The notes: generated by a model not told the origin, from the letters alone. Shown: positions 1 to 12,239, counted from the first letter of the stretch. The stretch: 64,000 nucleotides of DNA from Fratercula arctica (GCA_947846985.1 CANTUZ010000024.1:1407046-1471045); one strand, 5' to 3'. Made by a program: numbers and translations.

Positions 1-3000
1 AAAGGCTTTAGTGAGTGCCAAATAAATGCCTGAAAACACCAGCAAGATGGGGCTGGGGAGGGGATTCGCCACTTTGGGGTATCTTCGGTATCTTAAAATT
101 GACCTTAACACGAGAGGATCTGGGGTGTTCCTCGACAAACCTTCTCTCTCCTCTTAACTAGAGTCTCTAGACTCTGCCCGGGGGTTCATTCTTTATGACA
201 CCCTGTAATTAGTCTGCTCAGCTGTAATACCTTGTTTGCAAGACAGACATGAACAGCGCTCTAAGCTCCCGGCTATGCCGAGGCAATCCATTTTTCACTC
301 TCACTGCAGCAATTACCAGGGCGGGCGGCACACGTCCCCAGAAAGGCGCATCTGCCGAGCTCCGCGGAAGGGGCTGGTTCAGGCCACCGCTCTCCGCGCG
401 TCCGAGATGAAGACATCGCCTCCCCTGCCTCCAAATGCTCATTTTCGTTACAGCCTTTCACCGCTGCCATTCGTTAAGCTCCGAGCGCCGGCGAAACGGA
501 AGGCTGCTGTCACAGCCCGGCACACACGGCATTTCAGCTGTGCCGAGGTTCGGGGCAGGGAAGTAAAAAAAGGGATTTTGTGGTGCTCCAAGGAGTGGGT
601 GCCGCTCTCTGCGGAGCGATTGTGGTAACGGCAGCTCCTGACATTCAAGGGCATCTCTCCAGGAACGGGGAGGAACAGGCCCCCGGCCCGGCGCAGCTCG
701 AGCATTTGCAGATGTGGGCTGGAATCCGCAGCGCCCGCTCCTCTCCCGGCCAAAGCTCGACGGGCAGCGCTGCTTTTCCTGACGACACGACGAGAACAAG
801 GTGTGTCCTAACGTTTGGCGTGCTCGTCTGCGGCCCGGTGACAAACACTAATTAATCTTCCCGAATGCACAAGCATCTGTACCAGCATCTCCCGCTGCTT
901 CGTTAACAGCGGGAGAGAAACGAAGCTCCGCCGCTCTTCAGTTGTCCTACAGCCAGGCTCAAGGACGTGGTAGGAAAAACATCTGGAGGTCAGCTCTTCA
1001 CCAGGTGTAAATGCAAAACAAAAGTCATTATTATTAACCACTCCGAGTTCCTGTGTAAATGATCGTTAGGATGTTTCCTTTCAAAATCCTCCCTCGGGTT
1101 CAAAGGCTGGACTTGAAAAACAGCAGGTTTTTAGGAAGGCGTCCTGGCCGGAGGCATGAATTTTCGGCAATGCGGAATCCAGCCCGTGCTGCAGTGCAAC
1201 GTTTCCGATTGAAAACCCTTCTTTGAACCATCTCTAGTTTATCAAACGCCCTCCCTACGCGCGGCCTGACGGCGAGACCGAGAGCTTCAGGGGGACACAG
1301 CGAGGGCTGTGAGCCCAGCCAAACCTCCGCGCCCGCCATCCCGTCCCAGAGCGGCCGACAACAGATCCCTGGAGAAAATTCTTAGGAAACACATGGGAGA
1401 ACCCCCCCCACCACGTGCAGCTCACGCACTTCCCAGGCCACAGGGTTTCAATCCGTAACAAATGGCATCGCCACCTCCCGACCCCCCCCAGCTTTCAGCA
1501 CGGATTCTCACAGCTTAACACGACCCAGAGAATCCGCTCCCTGCTTGCCCCGAGCCCCGGCACCAGCCACCACCTCCCGGTTCCTGGGTAGGGGAGAGGA
1601 GGTGAACGAAAAATCTCTACCCGCAGACCATTAATGATTTATATCCCTCACTCACACCCCCCCTCTTCTGTCCTCTTTTCCAGATTAAAAGGCCCAACCT
1701 ACTCCACCTCTCCCTCTACGGAAGCGGCTCGACACCTCTTCTGGGGGCTGGGGCGGTGGAATCTGGCTCCCAATCACACACAATATTCAAACCAAGACTA
1801 AAACCCGCAACTCCTTTGCATTTTTTTCAAAGCGAAAACTCCCCAGCAGGAACTCCGCATCCTCTTGGCTCGATTTTAATTATTTTTTTCCTTTTTTTTT
1901 TTTTTTTTTTTTTTTTGCAGACGCAAAGCGTTACAGCTTCCTTCAGCGCGACGACTACGGCTCGCAGAACACAGCCCTCCAGCTAAGCAATCAAGGTCAC
2001 TCTGTACCAAGGACCTCTCCTCTTCATTATTTATCATTCTCTAAATTGTTGCATCTTCTCCCGCTCTCCCTCCATTAACTGGCCTTTTCTTCCACATCAC
2101 TGATAAACATGGGGTTTTTTAAAAGAATTAGCCCTAAAAGAGGATCCCCCAGAACTTGCCAAGAGTTTCCCACAGCACCGCACCAACTCCTGCTCTGCCC
2201 TGCGCCCTGGGAGGGCGCAAAAACTGAGGGGGACCCCCCTGGCTGGTGTTGGTTAGGGGGGATTTTAAGGGGCGCGGCTGCTCGCGTAGGGCTGGAGAAG
2301 GACAAGCGTCAAGCGGCAGCTCCGACGAGACGTCTACAAACACCCAGCAGCAGAACACACCCCGCCATGCAGCTCCGTTAGCTCCGGAGGAGAATTTGGG
2401 GAGTGGCGGGGGGGGACAGCTCGGGAGCAGCATCAGCTCAGTGTCACATCGACAGACGTCGTTAACGTTTCTCCTGCGAGACAGGTCTATAAAAATCACT
2501 CGGATTTCACCACGGAGGCGGCAAATGAGAAGCGATTATATATGCTTTTTCATCTGACAAGCAGGAGGAGACAGGCGGTGAAGTTATCGGGCTGCAAAGC
2601 AGAGCAAGAGACGTCTCTCTCTTGCTTTTCAAGCGGCGGCTGCGGGGCGCCCGCCCCCCCAGCAGGTATTGGAGCCCCCCCCCCGCCCCCCCCCTTCTTC
2701 CCGCTGCTGGCAGATCCTGCCTTTCAACAAACCCCCACACGGAACAAAGAGCTTTCCACAAAAGCACCGACTGCCGCTAGAAAAGGAATATATTAAGAGA
2801 ATGAAATCCCAAACACTGTCTCCGGGCTGATATCAAAGAGAACATCGGGAATGGGGGGGGGGGTGGGGGGACGGGGGACGGGGAGGGAGATGGTCACAAC
2901 CTCGAAGAGGCACAAAACTTTCCGGTGGGGGTGACGGGTGGGAAGAGACACCTTCGGGCCTGGCGAACACAACGCCCGTTCCCCACCGCTGCCCAGCACC

Positions 3001-3645
3001 CCGGCCATGGCGGGACACGCTCCCGCCCAGGACCACCGACCTCCTGCTTAGCCACCAGCGCCCTGGGGGGCGACCCTGCGAGGGCGGGGGGGACACCCCC
3101 CCCCAGCGCCAGCTGGATGGCAACGGGGACATTTGTCCACCTGGTCAAGACCACCAAGAGCCACAGGGGCGAGGGACGGGGAGGGAAGGCGCAAGCCTGC
3201 CCTTCTCTGAGGGCCCTGAGCCGCCAGCCGCCCCCCCCAGCCCCGCTCGGCCCCTGCAGCCGCCCCGGCGGGGGGCCGATGCCTCACCGGTTCCCTACAG
3301 CCGCGGGACCGGGGGGGGCTCCGCAAGGACATGGGCCTTAAACACATCGCGAGGGGGGGGGGTCGGTACTTCCAGAGCCCCAGCGAGCCCCGGGGGAACG
3401 GCCGCGCCCGGGGGCGCAGGGACCGGGGGGCACTGGGGGGGGGACCGGGCCTAGGGGCGGCACGGCCCGTCCCCGCACCGGGGGTCGTTACCCACGGCCG
3501 GGCCGGGGTTATGGAAGCCCTCCCGGCACAAGGCACCCCGCGGCCCGGCCCGCCCGAGGCTCCGTGAGTGGCTCCGGCCCCGCGACGCGTCCCCCCCCCC
3601 ACTACCCCGCCGGGCTGGCCCGGCCCGGCCCCTCCCGGGAGTCAC
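1..3645. other. Presumed SDHC intron 1; no exon recognised
   Basis: This stretch lies downstream (minus strand) of SDHC exon 1, so it is inferred to be SDHC intron 1, with the remaining SDHC exons beyond the left edge. I looked on both strands for the conserved succinate dehydrogenase C segments and found none. The base composition is milder than elsewhere, with a T-run at about 1889-1916 followed by a plus-strand AG that resembles a splice acceptor but leads into nothing recognisable. From about 2640 onward the sequence becomes GC-rich with C and G homopolymers and merges into the SDHC CpG island. Confidence 0.5.
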
Positions 3646-3665
3646 CTCAACGCCAGCGCCGCCAT
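3646..3665 (-). CDS. SDHC: SDHC first coding exon (partial gene), succinate dehydrogenase cytochrome b560 subunit
   Basis: On the minus strand an ATG at 3665-3663 opens a 20-nt coding exon reading M-A-A-L-A-L-R(split), followed at once by the donor GTGACT at 3645-3640. Human SDHC exon 1 also codes for exactly 20 nt and reads MAALLLR(split), so length, phase and residues agree. SDHC is the membrane anchor of mitochondrial complex II and helps bind haem b and ubiquinone; none of those parts are in this window. Its identity is strengthened by position: it is divergent from MPZ about 2 kb away, as in human. The other exons should lie to the left of the window. The call rests on only 20 nt plus synteny, so it is probable rather than certain. 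Confidence 0.75.
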
Positions 3666-3730
3666 CTTGGAGCGCCCCGCACACCGGAAGCGGCCGTGAC
3701 GCACTTCCGCCGCGGCTGCCCGTTACCCTC
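3659..3730 (-). promoter_or_regulatory. SDHC: SDHC core promoter with YY1 and ETS/GABP-type motifs
   Basis: The SDHC start codon lies inside an AAGATGGCGGC motif (minus strand, about 3659-3669), the classic YY1 site of housekeeping start regions. Just upstream are CCGGAAG at about 3684 and its inverse CTTCCG at about 3705, both GABP/NRF-2-type ETS cores, separated by a TGACGC element like a CRE half-site. This combination is typical of nuclear genes for respiratory-chain subunits. There is no TATA box. Motif calls are by eye. Confidence 0.55.
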
Positions 3731-4563
3731 CCTTACCCCCGGAGCTGCCCGTTATCCCCCCCGGGGCTGCCCCTTACCCCCTCGTTAACCCCCTCGGAGC
3801 TGCCCATTAACACCCATTACCCTCACGGCTGCCCGCTGCTCCCCCCCCCGGGACTGCCCGTTATTTCCCCGTTAACCCCCCTGGGGCTGCCCGTTACCCC
3901 CCCGTTATACCCCGTTAACACCCCCGGGGCTGCCCCTTACCCTCTCGTTGAGCCCCCCAGGGCTGCCCGTTACCCGCGGAGCTGCCCGTTACCCCCCAGT
4001 TAGACGCCCCGGGGCTGCCCGTTACGCCCCCGTTAACTCCCCTTAACCCCCCCGGGGCTGCCCGTTTACCCCCGGGGCTGCCCGTTACCCCACGTTAACC
4101 CTCCCGGGGCTGCCCGTTATTTCCCCGTTAACCCCCCCCGGGGCTGCTCGCTGCCCCCCACCCCCCCGGGGCTGCCCGTTATTTCCCCGTTAACCCCCCC
4201 CGGGGCTGCTCGCTGCCCCCCACCCCCCCGGGGCTGCCCGTTATTTCCCCGTTAACCCCCCCGGGGCTGCCCGTTACCCCCCGTTAACCCTCCCGGGGCT
4301 GCCCGTTACCGGGGCTGCCCGTTATTTCCCCGTTAACCCCCCCGGGGCTGCTGCCCCCCCCCCCCCCCTCCCGGGGCTGCCCGTTATTTCCCCGTTAACC
4401 CCCCTGGGGCTGCTCGCTGCCCCCCCCCCCCCCCCCCCAGGGCTGCCCGTTATTTCCCCGTTACCCCCCGTTAACCCCCCCTGGGGCTACCCGTTGCCCC
4501 CCCGGGGCTCCCCATTACTCCCTCCTCAGGGCTGCCCGTTATTTCCCGGTTACCCCCCGGGGG
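3720..4563. repeat. C-rich minisatellite, outer part of left inverted-repeat arm
   Basis: Imperfect tandem units built on CCCCGGGGCTGCCCGTTATTT and CCCCGTTAACCCCCC follow one another for about 840 bp. The same unit family occurs in reverse orientation at 9205-9535, so this is the outer, length-variable part of the inverted repeat that flanks MPZ. Confidence 0.85.
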
Positions 4564-5204
4564 GTACACCCCCACCACCCCCCTCCCCCCCCAGGGTCAA
4601 AAACCTTCTGAGGAAAACCCCACTTTGCAGCGTTTCACCCCAAAAAACCACCGCTCGCCCCTCACAGCAGCCGGGGGCGGGGGGACACGACCTCGTGTGA
4701 ATTCCTGCCCCGGGCGGTGGCACCTTGGTGGCCCCCCCCCATGGGGACGGACGTACCCCTTGTACGGTGGCTCCGTGCACTGAGGGGGGGGGACACACCG
4801 GCCAGCGTCACCCCCTCAAAGCTGCCTTTTCACCCCAAAATGGAGCCGCAGCAGAGGGTGCTGGGAAGGCGCTTGGCTGGAGCTGGCGGTCACCGCTGGG
4901 TGAGACCCCCCCACCCACCCCATGGCGACCCCCCCCCACCCCATGGCCGTGCCCGGGGCTCTACAGCCAGGGCAGGACCCGAGACTCGGGCCTCGGTGTT
5001 AATTAGAGTGAGCTTTAATTAATGGCTGGATGGGGATGAGGGGGAAGGTGGCCCGAGGGGGGGGGGGGGTGTAGCCACGATGGGTGGCCTCGGGGACAGC
5101 CCCCACCGGCTGAGGGGGGTCCCCGGGGACGCCCATGGGACATCACCTCACCCCTGGGGAAACTGAGGCACGGCGGCGGCGATGCCCCTTTCTCCATGGG
5201 AGCT
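4564..5204. repeat. Left arm of MPZ-flanking inverted repeat (unique-sequence part)
   Basis: This ~640-bp segment is the reverse complement of 8558-9201. Reading the two side by side I count about ten base substitutions plus a few homopolymer length differences, roughly 98% identity. Shared landmarks are GGTCAAAAACCTTCTGAGGA at the outer side and CTTTCTCCATGGGAGCT at the inner end. The spacer between the arms (5205-8557) holds the whole MPZ coding region. No gene was recognised in the arm itself. Confidence 0.92.
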
Positions 5205-5661
5205 GGGGACGGCACCGGGGGGGTGCCAGCAGCCGACCTGCAGGACAGGGCAGGGGGGACGCAGCGGTGACCCCCAAATCCCTCCAGGAGGATCCGTCCC
5301 CAACACCAACTGGGGACCAGTGCCCTCCGGCTCCGGCCGCATTCCTGCTGAGCCGCCTCCGCCACGGGCGGGAATGCGGCCGGACAAAGGGTGCTGTGTG
5401 CCCGTGTGTGTCCCCCCCCCTCAGCGCCACCCGCTTCCCCCTCCTCGCCCATCGCCAAACTAAATGTCCCCTTTCAGCCCGGGGCACCCAGCACCCCCTG
5501 GCCCCCACCCCCCCGACTGCCCGGCGCCCATTGGCCCGAGGCCGGGGCACCGCCAGCATCATTCGGCGCTGCTTGCTCTTAAACCTCGGCCCCCGTCCCA
5601 CCGGCACCCTTCGGCACGACCCTCCATGCGGCTCGGAGCCGGCCGGTGACAGGTAGCCACC
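5205..5661. promoter_or_regulatory. MPZ: MPZ 5-prime flank and 5-prime UTR, bounds uncertain
   Basis: This is the unique sequence between the left inverted-repeat arm and the MPZ start codon. It should contain the MPZ promoter and 5-prime UTR. I see no clear TATA box; an AT-containing stretch near 5577-5584 (CTCTTAAACC) is the only weak candidate. The start codon context GCCACCATG is a strong Kozak match. Confidence 0.4.
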
Positions 5662-7439
5662 ATGTCGCAGGGTGCCGGGGGCAGCGGCGGTGGCCGCCTC
5701 CTCCTCCTCCTCGCCGGGCTCCTCTCGGCGCTGGGTAAGATGGGGACGGGGAACTGGGGCTCCTTCTCCCAAAATCCTGGATGCTGCACCCAGGGGAGGT
5801 GGCCGTGGGGCTGGTGGCCACCCACACATCTCCTTTTGGGACCGACGGTGGCAACGTTCCGGGGACGTATCTGGCGTGTCCCGGTTCCTGTCATCGGGAT
5901 GCAAGGAGAGTCCCGGCACCAGCCACCTCCCTGGGGACGGGAGCGGGGTCCTGGGTGCCGGACCCAGTCCCGGAGGGGTCCCGGGTGCCGGACCCAGCCC
6001 TGTGGGGTCCCTGGGCATCACCCGGTGCCGGGACACGGTCCCCATCGCGCCATCCATGGGGATGCCAGGGCGGAGGCTCCCCGCAGTGGCACAAAGAGCC
6101 GCTGTCCCCCGCCAGCCCTTGTGCTTTCTCCGGGGCTAACAAAAGCCCTTTGGTGGCGGCACAGGGCTGGCGTGGGGACGTTGACCAGCTGGTGGCCCCG
6201 TGCCGGGGTCCCCCGCGGTGCTGATGGATTTTTGCCCCCTGGCAGGGCCGTCCCCGACGTCCTCCATCCACGTGTACACGCAGCGGGAGGTGTACGGCAC
6301 CGTCGGCTCCCACGTCACCCTCTCCTGCAGCTTCTGGTCCAGCGAGTGGATCTCCGAGGACATCTCCATCACCTGGCACTTCCAAGCCGAGGGCTCCCGC
6401 GACAGCACCTCCGTAAGCGTCCGCCCCGCTCCGGGGACGCGGGGGTGGCCCTGCCGTGCCCGCAGCCACCGTCACCCCCCCCCCCCCCCCAAAATGGTCC
6501 GTGTGTCTGTCCCCATCGCTAGATATTCCACTACGCCAAGGGCCAGCCCTACATCGATGACGTGGGCAGCTTCAAGGAGAGGATGGAGTGGGTGGGCAAC
6601 CCCCACCGCAAGGACGGCTCCATCGTCATCCACAACCTGGACTACACCGACAACGGCACCTTCACCTGCGACGTCAAGAACCCCCCCGACATCGTGGGCA
6701 AATCCTCCCAGGTCACGCTCTACGTCTTGGAGAAAGGTACGGTGCCGGCCGTCCCCTCCCTGCCTCAGTTTCCCCACTCTGGCTGGAAGGGGGGGGGGGC
6801 TGACGTGGCGCCGGTGTCCCCGCAGTGCCCACCCGCTACGGCGTCGTCCTGGGCTCCATCATCGGCGGGGCTCTGCTGCTGGTGGCCGTGGTGGTGGCCC
6901 TCGTCTATCTCCTCCGCTACTGCTGGCTCCGCAGGCAGGTGGCCCTGCAGCGACGGCTGAGGTGAGTGTCCCCCCCCCGCCCCCTGCCCGATGGGGGCAA
7001 AACCACCCCAAAATGGGGCTGCTGGGTGGGATTCCCCCCTCCTGGGTGGGATTCCCCTCCCCCCTGGTTGGGGTTCCCCCCCCCCCCCCCCGCGATTGGC
7101 CTTTCTGAGCCGTCTTTTTCCCTTTCCGCCCCAATTTTAGTGCCATGGAGAAGGGGAAGCTGCAGCGATCGGCCAAGGACGCGTCCAAGCGCAGCCGGCA
7201 GGTGAGTAACAAAGGGTTCGGGGGGGGAGGGGGGGAACCACCTTGTCCGGGGAGGGGAAAACACCTTGTCCCTCTCCGGCCTTTCGGGGTGGGAGAAGAG
7301 GTTGGGGGGCACCGACGCTGCCCCCTCCCCGCAGGCCCCCGTGCTCTACGCCATGCTGGACCACAGCCGCAGCACCAAAGCGGCGAGCGAGAAGAAAGCC
7401 AAGGGAGCCCCCGGCGAGTCCCGCAAGGATAAGAAATAG
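5662..7439 (+). CDS. MPZ: Myelin protein zero (P0), six coding exons
   Basis: Coding exons: 5662-5734, 6246-6412, 6523-6736, 6826-6961, 7141-7201, 7335-7439; 251 aa (human 248), all GT-AG and in phase. Residues 1 to about 25 form a signal peptide. A single V-type Ig domain follows, with the disulfide pair C52 and C129 and the conserved N-glycosylation site N124 (DNGTFTC). One membrane span lies at about 157-181, with the juxtamembrane C184 expected to be palmitoylated. The basic cytoplasmic tail contains the conserved ALYAML-like VLYAMLDHSRSTK segment and ends SRKDKK. P0 is the main adhesive protein of compact peripheral myelin and acts by homophilic binding between Schwann cell wraps. The stop is TAG followed by CGG, and the frame continues into a conserved readthrough extension (separate entry). 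It is divergent from SDHC, as in human. Confidence 0.98.
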
Positions 7440-7637
7440 CGGTTAGAGGGCAGGGAAGGTACCAAGGGGGTGGGCGCCGGGGCCCCCCGACCCCCTAAAA
7501 TCGTCATGACCATCGAGATGGAGCTGCGGGGGGAGGACGCCCAGGCCACCCGCCCCCCGCCCGCCGTCCGCTCCCCCAGCAAGGGCAGCCTCAAGAGCGC
7601 CCTGATGCACATCATCAAACCGAATTCGGGGACCTGA
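7437..7637 (+). CDS. MPZ: L-MPZ stop-codon readthrough extension of MPZ (65 residues plus recoded stop)
   Basis: After the MPZ stop TAG (7437-7439) the same frame stays open for 65 codons to TGA at 7635-7637. The conceptual product begins RLEGREG and contains KIVMTIEMELRGED, then RPPPAVRSPSKGSLKSAL. Mammalian L-MPZ, made by programmed readthrough of the MPZ stop, has the matching blocks RLAGRAG, KVMVIEMELRKDE and RPAVKSPSRTSLKNAL (from memory). The nucleotide context TAG-CGG-TTA also appears the same as in human. Conservation of residues in what would otherwise be 3-prime UTR supports translation of this extension. Its function is not settled; it is known from peripheral myelin. Confidence 0.85.
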
Positions 7638-8440
7638 CGCCCAACCACCGGCGGAGGAGGAGGAGGGGGGGGCGGGGGGGGGGGGGGCGCCATGTCCTGG
7701 CCCCCCACACCCCCACCCCCATCCTCCTCCCCAGTTCCAAAAAGCGACCGTCCAGGGACGCGGGACCCGGCGAGGAGCGGGGTGTGGTCCTCGCCCCGGG
7801 TCCCCCGACCTTGGGGACACCCCCGGTGTCCCCCCCACGCGGTGTGTGTCCCCCCCCCCCCCCCCCCAGAGCCTCTCGCTCGGTACCTTCCTCTGCGCAA
7901 ACCGCTGCCCGGCCCCGGGCACTGATGTAATTTTTTCTATTTGAAAACTCAACCACTGAATTTTGGGTCTGTCCCGTGTCCCCCCCCTCCCCCCCCCTTC
8001 ACCGGGCTGCCTCGGTCCCCCCCTCCCCAGGGACCGTGTCACCCCCATCCCTCCCCTTCCCCCCCCCCCCAAAACCAGTCTCCGGGAGGGTTTTTCTGCC
8101 CCCATCGTTGCTCCTTTTCTGGCCGTTTTCTCGTCTCTCCCCGCGACCGAGGACAAATGACGTCGCGGGGTGGCCCCCGCCCCGTCCCCTCCATCCCTCT
8201 CCCGTCCCCCATTAACCCTCCCACCCCGTAACCCCCCCGGCCCCCCCCCCGGCATCGGCCGGAGCCTCGTGGAGGAGGAGAGGCCGCGGCCGGGCCGGAG
8301 GAGCTGCCGGTGCCCATCACCCCGCAGCCGGGCGCCGCTCCCCGACGTGGTTTTCTACGCCCTGGTCCGTGTGTGTCGTCCCCGTCCCCCCCGTCCCCAC
8401 GGCGCCATTAATAAAACTCACATCTCCAGTTCGCCCCGGC
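7638..8440 (+). terminator. MPZ: MPZ 3-prime UTR with AATAAA at 8410-8415
   Basis: Non-coding sequence downstream of the extension TGA runs to a canonical AATAAA at 8410-8415 (context CATTAATAAAACTC), so cleavage is expected about 15-30 nt later. The UTR is C-rich with several homopolymer C and G runs. The transcript end falls just inside the right arm of the inverted repeat (which begins at 8558). Confidence 0.75.
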
Positions 8441-8557
8441 TCGTTGCTGTTCCCCCACCTCGAGGTGGGGGGGTGTCTGGGGCGGGGGGGGGGGGGGGGG
8501 GGGGGAATGGCAGAGGGTGGCTGAGCACTTGCAAACTCGTTGCATGGAGGCCTGCCA

Positions 8558-9201
8558 AGCTCCCATGGAGAAAGGGGCATCGCCGCCGCCGTGCCTCAGT
8601 TTCCCCAGGGGTGAGGTGATGTCCCACGGGCGTCCCCGGGGACCCCCCTCAGCCGGTGGGGGCTGTCCCCGAGGCCACCCATCGTGGCTACACCCCCCCC
8701 CCCCTCGGGCCACCTTCCCCCTCATCCCCATCCAGCCGTTAATTAAAGCTCACTTTAATTATCACCGAGGCCCGAGTCTCGGGTCCTGCCCTGGCTGTAG
8801 AGCCCCGGGCACAGCCATGGGGTGGGGGGGGGGTCGCCATGGGGTGGGTGGGGGGGTCTCACCCAGCGGTGACCGCCAGCTCCGGCCAAGCACCTTCCCA
8901 GCACCCTCTGCTGCGGCTCCATTTTGGGGTGAAAAGGCAGCTTTGAGGGGGTGACGCTGGCCGGTGTGTCCCCCCCCTCAGTGCACGGAGCCACCGTACA
9001 AGGGGCACGTCCGTCCCCATGGGGGGGGGGGCCACCAAGGTGCCACCGCCCGGGGCAGGAATTCACACGAGGTCGTGTCCCCCCGCCCCCGGCTGCTGTG
9101 AGGGGCGAGCGGTGGTTTTTTGGGGTGAAACGCTGCAAAGTGGGGTTTTCCTCAGAAGGTTTTTGACCCCCGACGGGGGGGAGGGGGGTGGTGGGGGTGT
9201 A
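8558..9201. repeat. Right arm of MPZ-flanking inverted repeat
   Basis: Reverse-complement partner of 4564-5204 at about 98% identity by eye. The inner boundary is sharp: homology starts at AGCTCCCATGG (8558) and is absent in the G-homopolymer stretch just to the left. The arm continues outward into a minisatellite (9205-9535) that matches the left-arm minisatellite in reverse orientation. Confidence 0.92.
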
Positions 9202-9204
9202 CGT

Positions 9205-9535
9205 CCCTCGGGGGGGAAGTAATGGGCAGCCCCAGGGGGTTTAATGGGGGGTAACGGGGGGTGTTAACGGGCAGCCCCAGGGGTAATGGGGAGCGCCGGG
9301 GGGGCAACAGGTAGCCCCGGGGGGGTTAACGAGGGGTAATGGGGAGGTAATGGGCAGCCCCGGGGGTAACGGGCAGTCCCGGGGGGGCAACAGGTAGCCC
9401 CGGGGGGGTTAATGAGGAGTAACGGGGGGGTAACGGGCAGCTCCGGGGGTAACGGGCAGCCCCAGGGGGGCAACAAGTAGCCCCGGAGGAGTTAATGAGG
9501 AGTAACGGGGGTTAACGGGGGAGTAACGAGCAGTG
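9205..9535. repeat. G-rich minisatellite, outer part of right inverted-repeat arm
   Basis: Tandem units such as GGGTAACGGGCAGCCCCGGG and GGGTTAATGAGGAGTAACGG are the inverse of the units at 3720-4563. The array is about 330 bp against about 840 bp on the left, so the two arms differ mainly by copy number here. Confidence 0.85.
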
Positions 9536-10594
9536 CTGAGCCAGACGGGCCCGGGGGGGGGGGAGGAAATCCCCCCCCAGGGCTCGGTCCCAGCCCCCAG
9601 CCCCATCCCGCAGCTCCGCTCCGGAGCAGACCGGGACCACTCGCTCCCACACCGACCCCGCTCCGGGGGGTTGCGGCCACCCTGTTGTCCCCCCCCCCAG
9701 TCCAGACTGCGAGGGAGGGGGCCCCCACACTGACCCCCCCACAAGCCCTGCCTCCGGGGCTATAATTGTCCTTTCCCTAATAAGTCTCCGGAGCGAGCGG
9801 GGGCCGAGCCCGACCTCGGCGCCCCCGGGGTGGGGGGGGCAGGGGGGGGGTGTCCCCTGGGCCCTGCCTTTCCCTTGGCCACCGCCGCTGTTTTTCTTTC
9901 CAGGGAGTTATTTCTGCCACCGCTGCGGCTCCGCCACGGGTCCCAGCGTCCCCGGCCACCCCACGGCCTCGGACACCCCAGGGACCAGCCCCACACCCCC
10001 CCCGCCCCCCTCCCCCGTCCCACAAACCCCTTTGCAAATCCCCCAAATGGCTTTATTTTAACCACCCCAAAGCACTTTTTTATGTTTTCTCATGGCCAGC
10101 AGTAGCCCAGGCGCGTCCCACAGCTGCTCCCGGTGATGCCGCGGTGGGAGCCAGGGCTGGGAGCTGCCGCGGGAGCCGGCCCCGAGTGAATCTTCCACGC
10201 CCGGAGGGACGCGGCACCCCGAGGCCTTCGTCCCCTGAGGAAGAGGAGCGAGTGGCGGTCTCTTCCATCGCTGCCACAACGAGTGGCGCGGTGGGAAACC
10301 AGGCCACAGCCCCAGGGGTGGCTCCGAGACCCAGCGGCCGATAAATTAAGTGGAGTTTCATAGGAGAAAAACCCCAAATTAGATCCCAGGGGGGTTGAAG
10401 CCACTCCCAAAGCCCCAGCCAAGGGGCCCCATCCCAAAGTGTGTGGGGGGGGACCCCCCATCCCTGCCCGCAGCCCCCCAGCAGGGACAGCCCAGGGACC
10501 CATGGGGCTGCTTTTAACAGGGGGCTTCCCCCCGGGAAGGGGGACCTGGGGGGTCCCACCCCCCCCCTCCCACAGACCACGCAGCAGCCCGGCT
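9536..10594. other. MPZ-PCP4L1 intergenic, no gene recognised
   Basis: About 1 kb of C- and G-rich sequence lies between the inverted repeat and the PCP4L1 polyadenylation signal. A second minus-strand AATAAA (plus-strand TTTATT at 10052-10057) could be a distal PCP4L1 polyadenylation signal or the end of an unannotated non-coding transcript. Minus-strand frames between 10058 and 10580 are open but match nothing I recognise. Confidence 0.4.
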
Positions 10595-11241
10595 CCTCTT
10601 CCCCAATGGTTTATTCTTTACACATGCTAAAAGCCCCCCCCCACCCAGGGGAGGGGGACGGTGACAATGACAGGAGCGTTGGGAGGGGGCAGTGCCAGGA
10701 TGGGGAGCATCCCAGTGCTGGGGGAGCCCCGGTTTCCCCATGGTGGGCTGCAGCGAGACCTGTCCCATCCCCCCCTGTTGGGGGATACGGCGGGTCCGTA
10801 GACCCCTTGACACCCCCCCACCCCAGTGTCCCACACCCAGGACAGGACGAGGGGGGTTTTCCCTCGCTCAGGGGACACCGGTGTCCCCCAGCCCCACACG
10901 TCCCCGGCAGCCGGCGTCGCCACAGATGGGAAAAGCTGGGGCTGCCCCAGGGAAAGTGGCATTTCCACACCATGCCCTCGCACGGGGGCCACCTCCACGC
11001 CGGGGGACATGGGACTCAGCCGTGTCCCCCCCACAGCGACCCCCACAGCTTCACCCGGGGTGCTGGCTCAGGGGTGGGCGAGGGGTAGGGAAGGGCTGAG
11101 CCCCCCGCCCCGGCCCCGCTCACCGAGGACAGGGCAGCCCTGGCAGGACGGAGGTCAGGATGGGGCCGTGCCCACGTGCAAGAACGGGGTGTCCACTGCG
11201 GGCGGGGGGGTGGTGGGGGGGTCCCGGGACCCCGCAGCCGC
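10595..11241 (-). terminator. PCP4L1: PCP4L1 3-prime UTR with AATAAA at 10610-10615 (minus)
   Basis: Downstream of the PCP4L1 stop the minus strand runs about 630 nt to AATAAA (plus-strand TTTATT, 10610-10615). No competing reading frame is recognisable. This is the likely transcript end, with a possible weaker distal signal at 10052-10057. Confidence 0.65.
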
Positions 11242-12175
<934 letters not shown>

Positions 12176-12230
12176 GGCCGCTCCGGTGCCGCCGCCGCTC
12201 CCGGTGTGCGGCGCCCCGCGCTCCGCCGCC

Positions 12231-12239
12231 GCTTTTATA
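12231..12239 (-). promoter_or_regulatory. PCP4L1: PCP4L1 TATA box
   Basis: The minus strand reads TATAAAAGC about 56 nt upstream of the PCP4L1 start codon, which would place the transcription start near 12205 and give a 5-prime UTR of about 30 nt. The surrounding sequence is GC-rich. Confidence 0.7.

Noticed and set aside
1..3600. Further SDHC exons
   Set aside because: No segment on the minus strand resembles the conserved SDHC residues (for example SPHITIYSW or HTWNGIRHL), so the rest of the gene is assumed to be outside the window.
10058..10580. Minus-strand frame with an AATAAA nearby (10052-10057), possible small gene
   Set aside because: There is no recognisable protein similarity and no convincing splice structure; more likely an extended PCP4L1 3-prime UTR or non-coding RNA.
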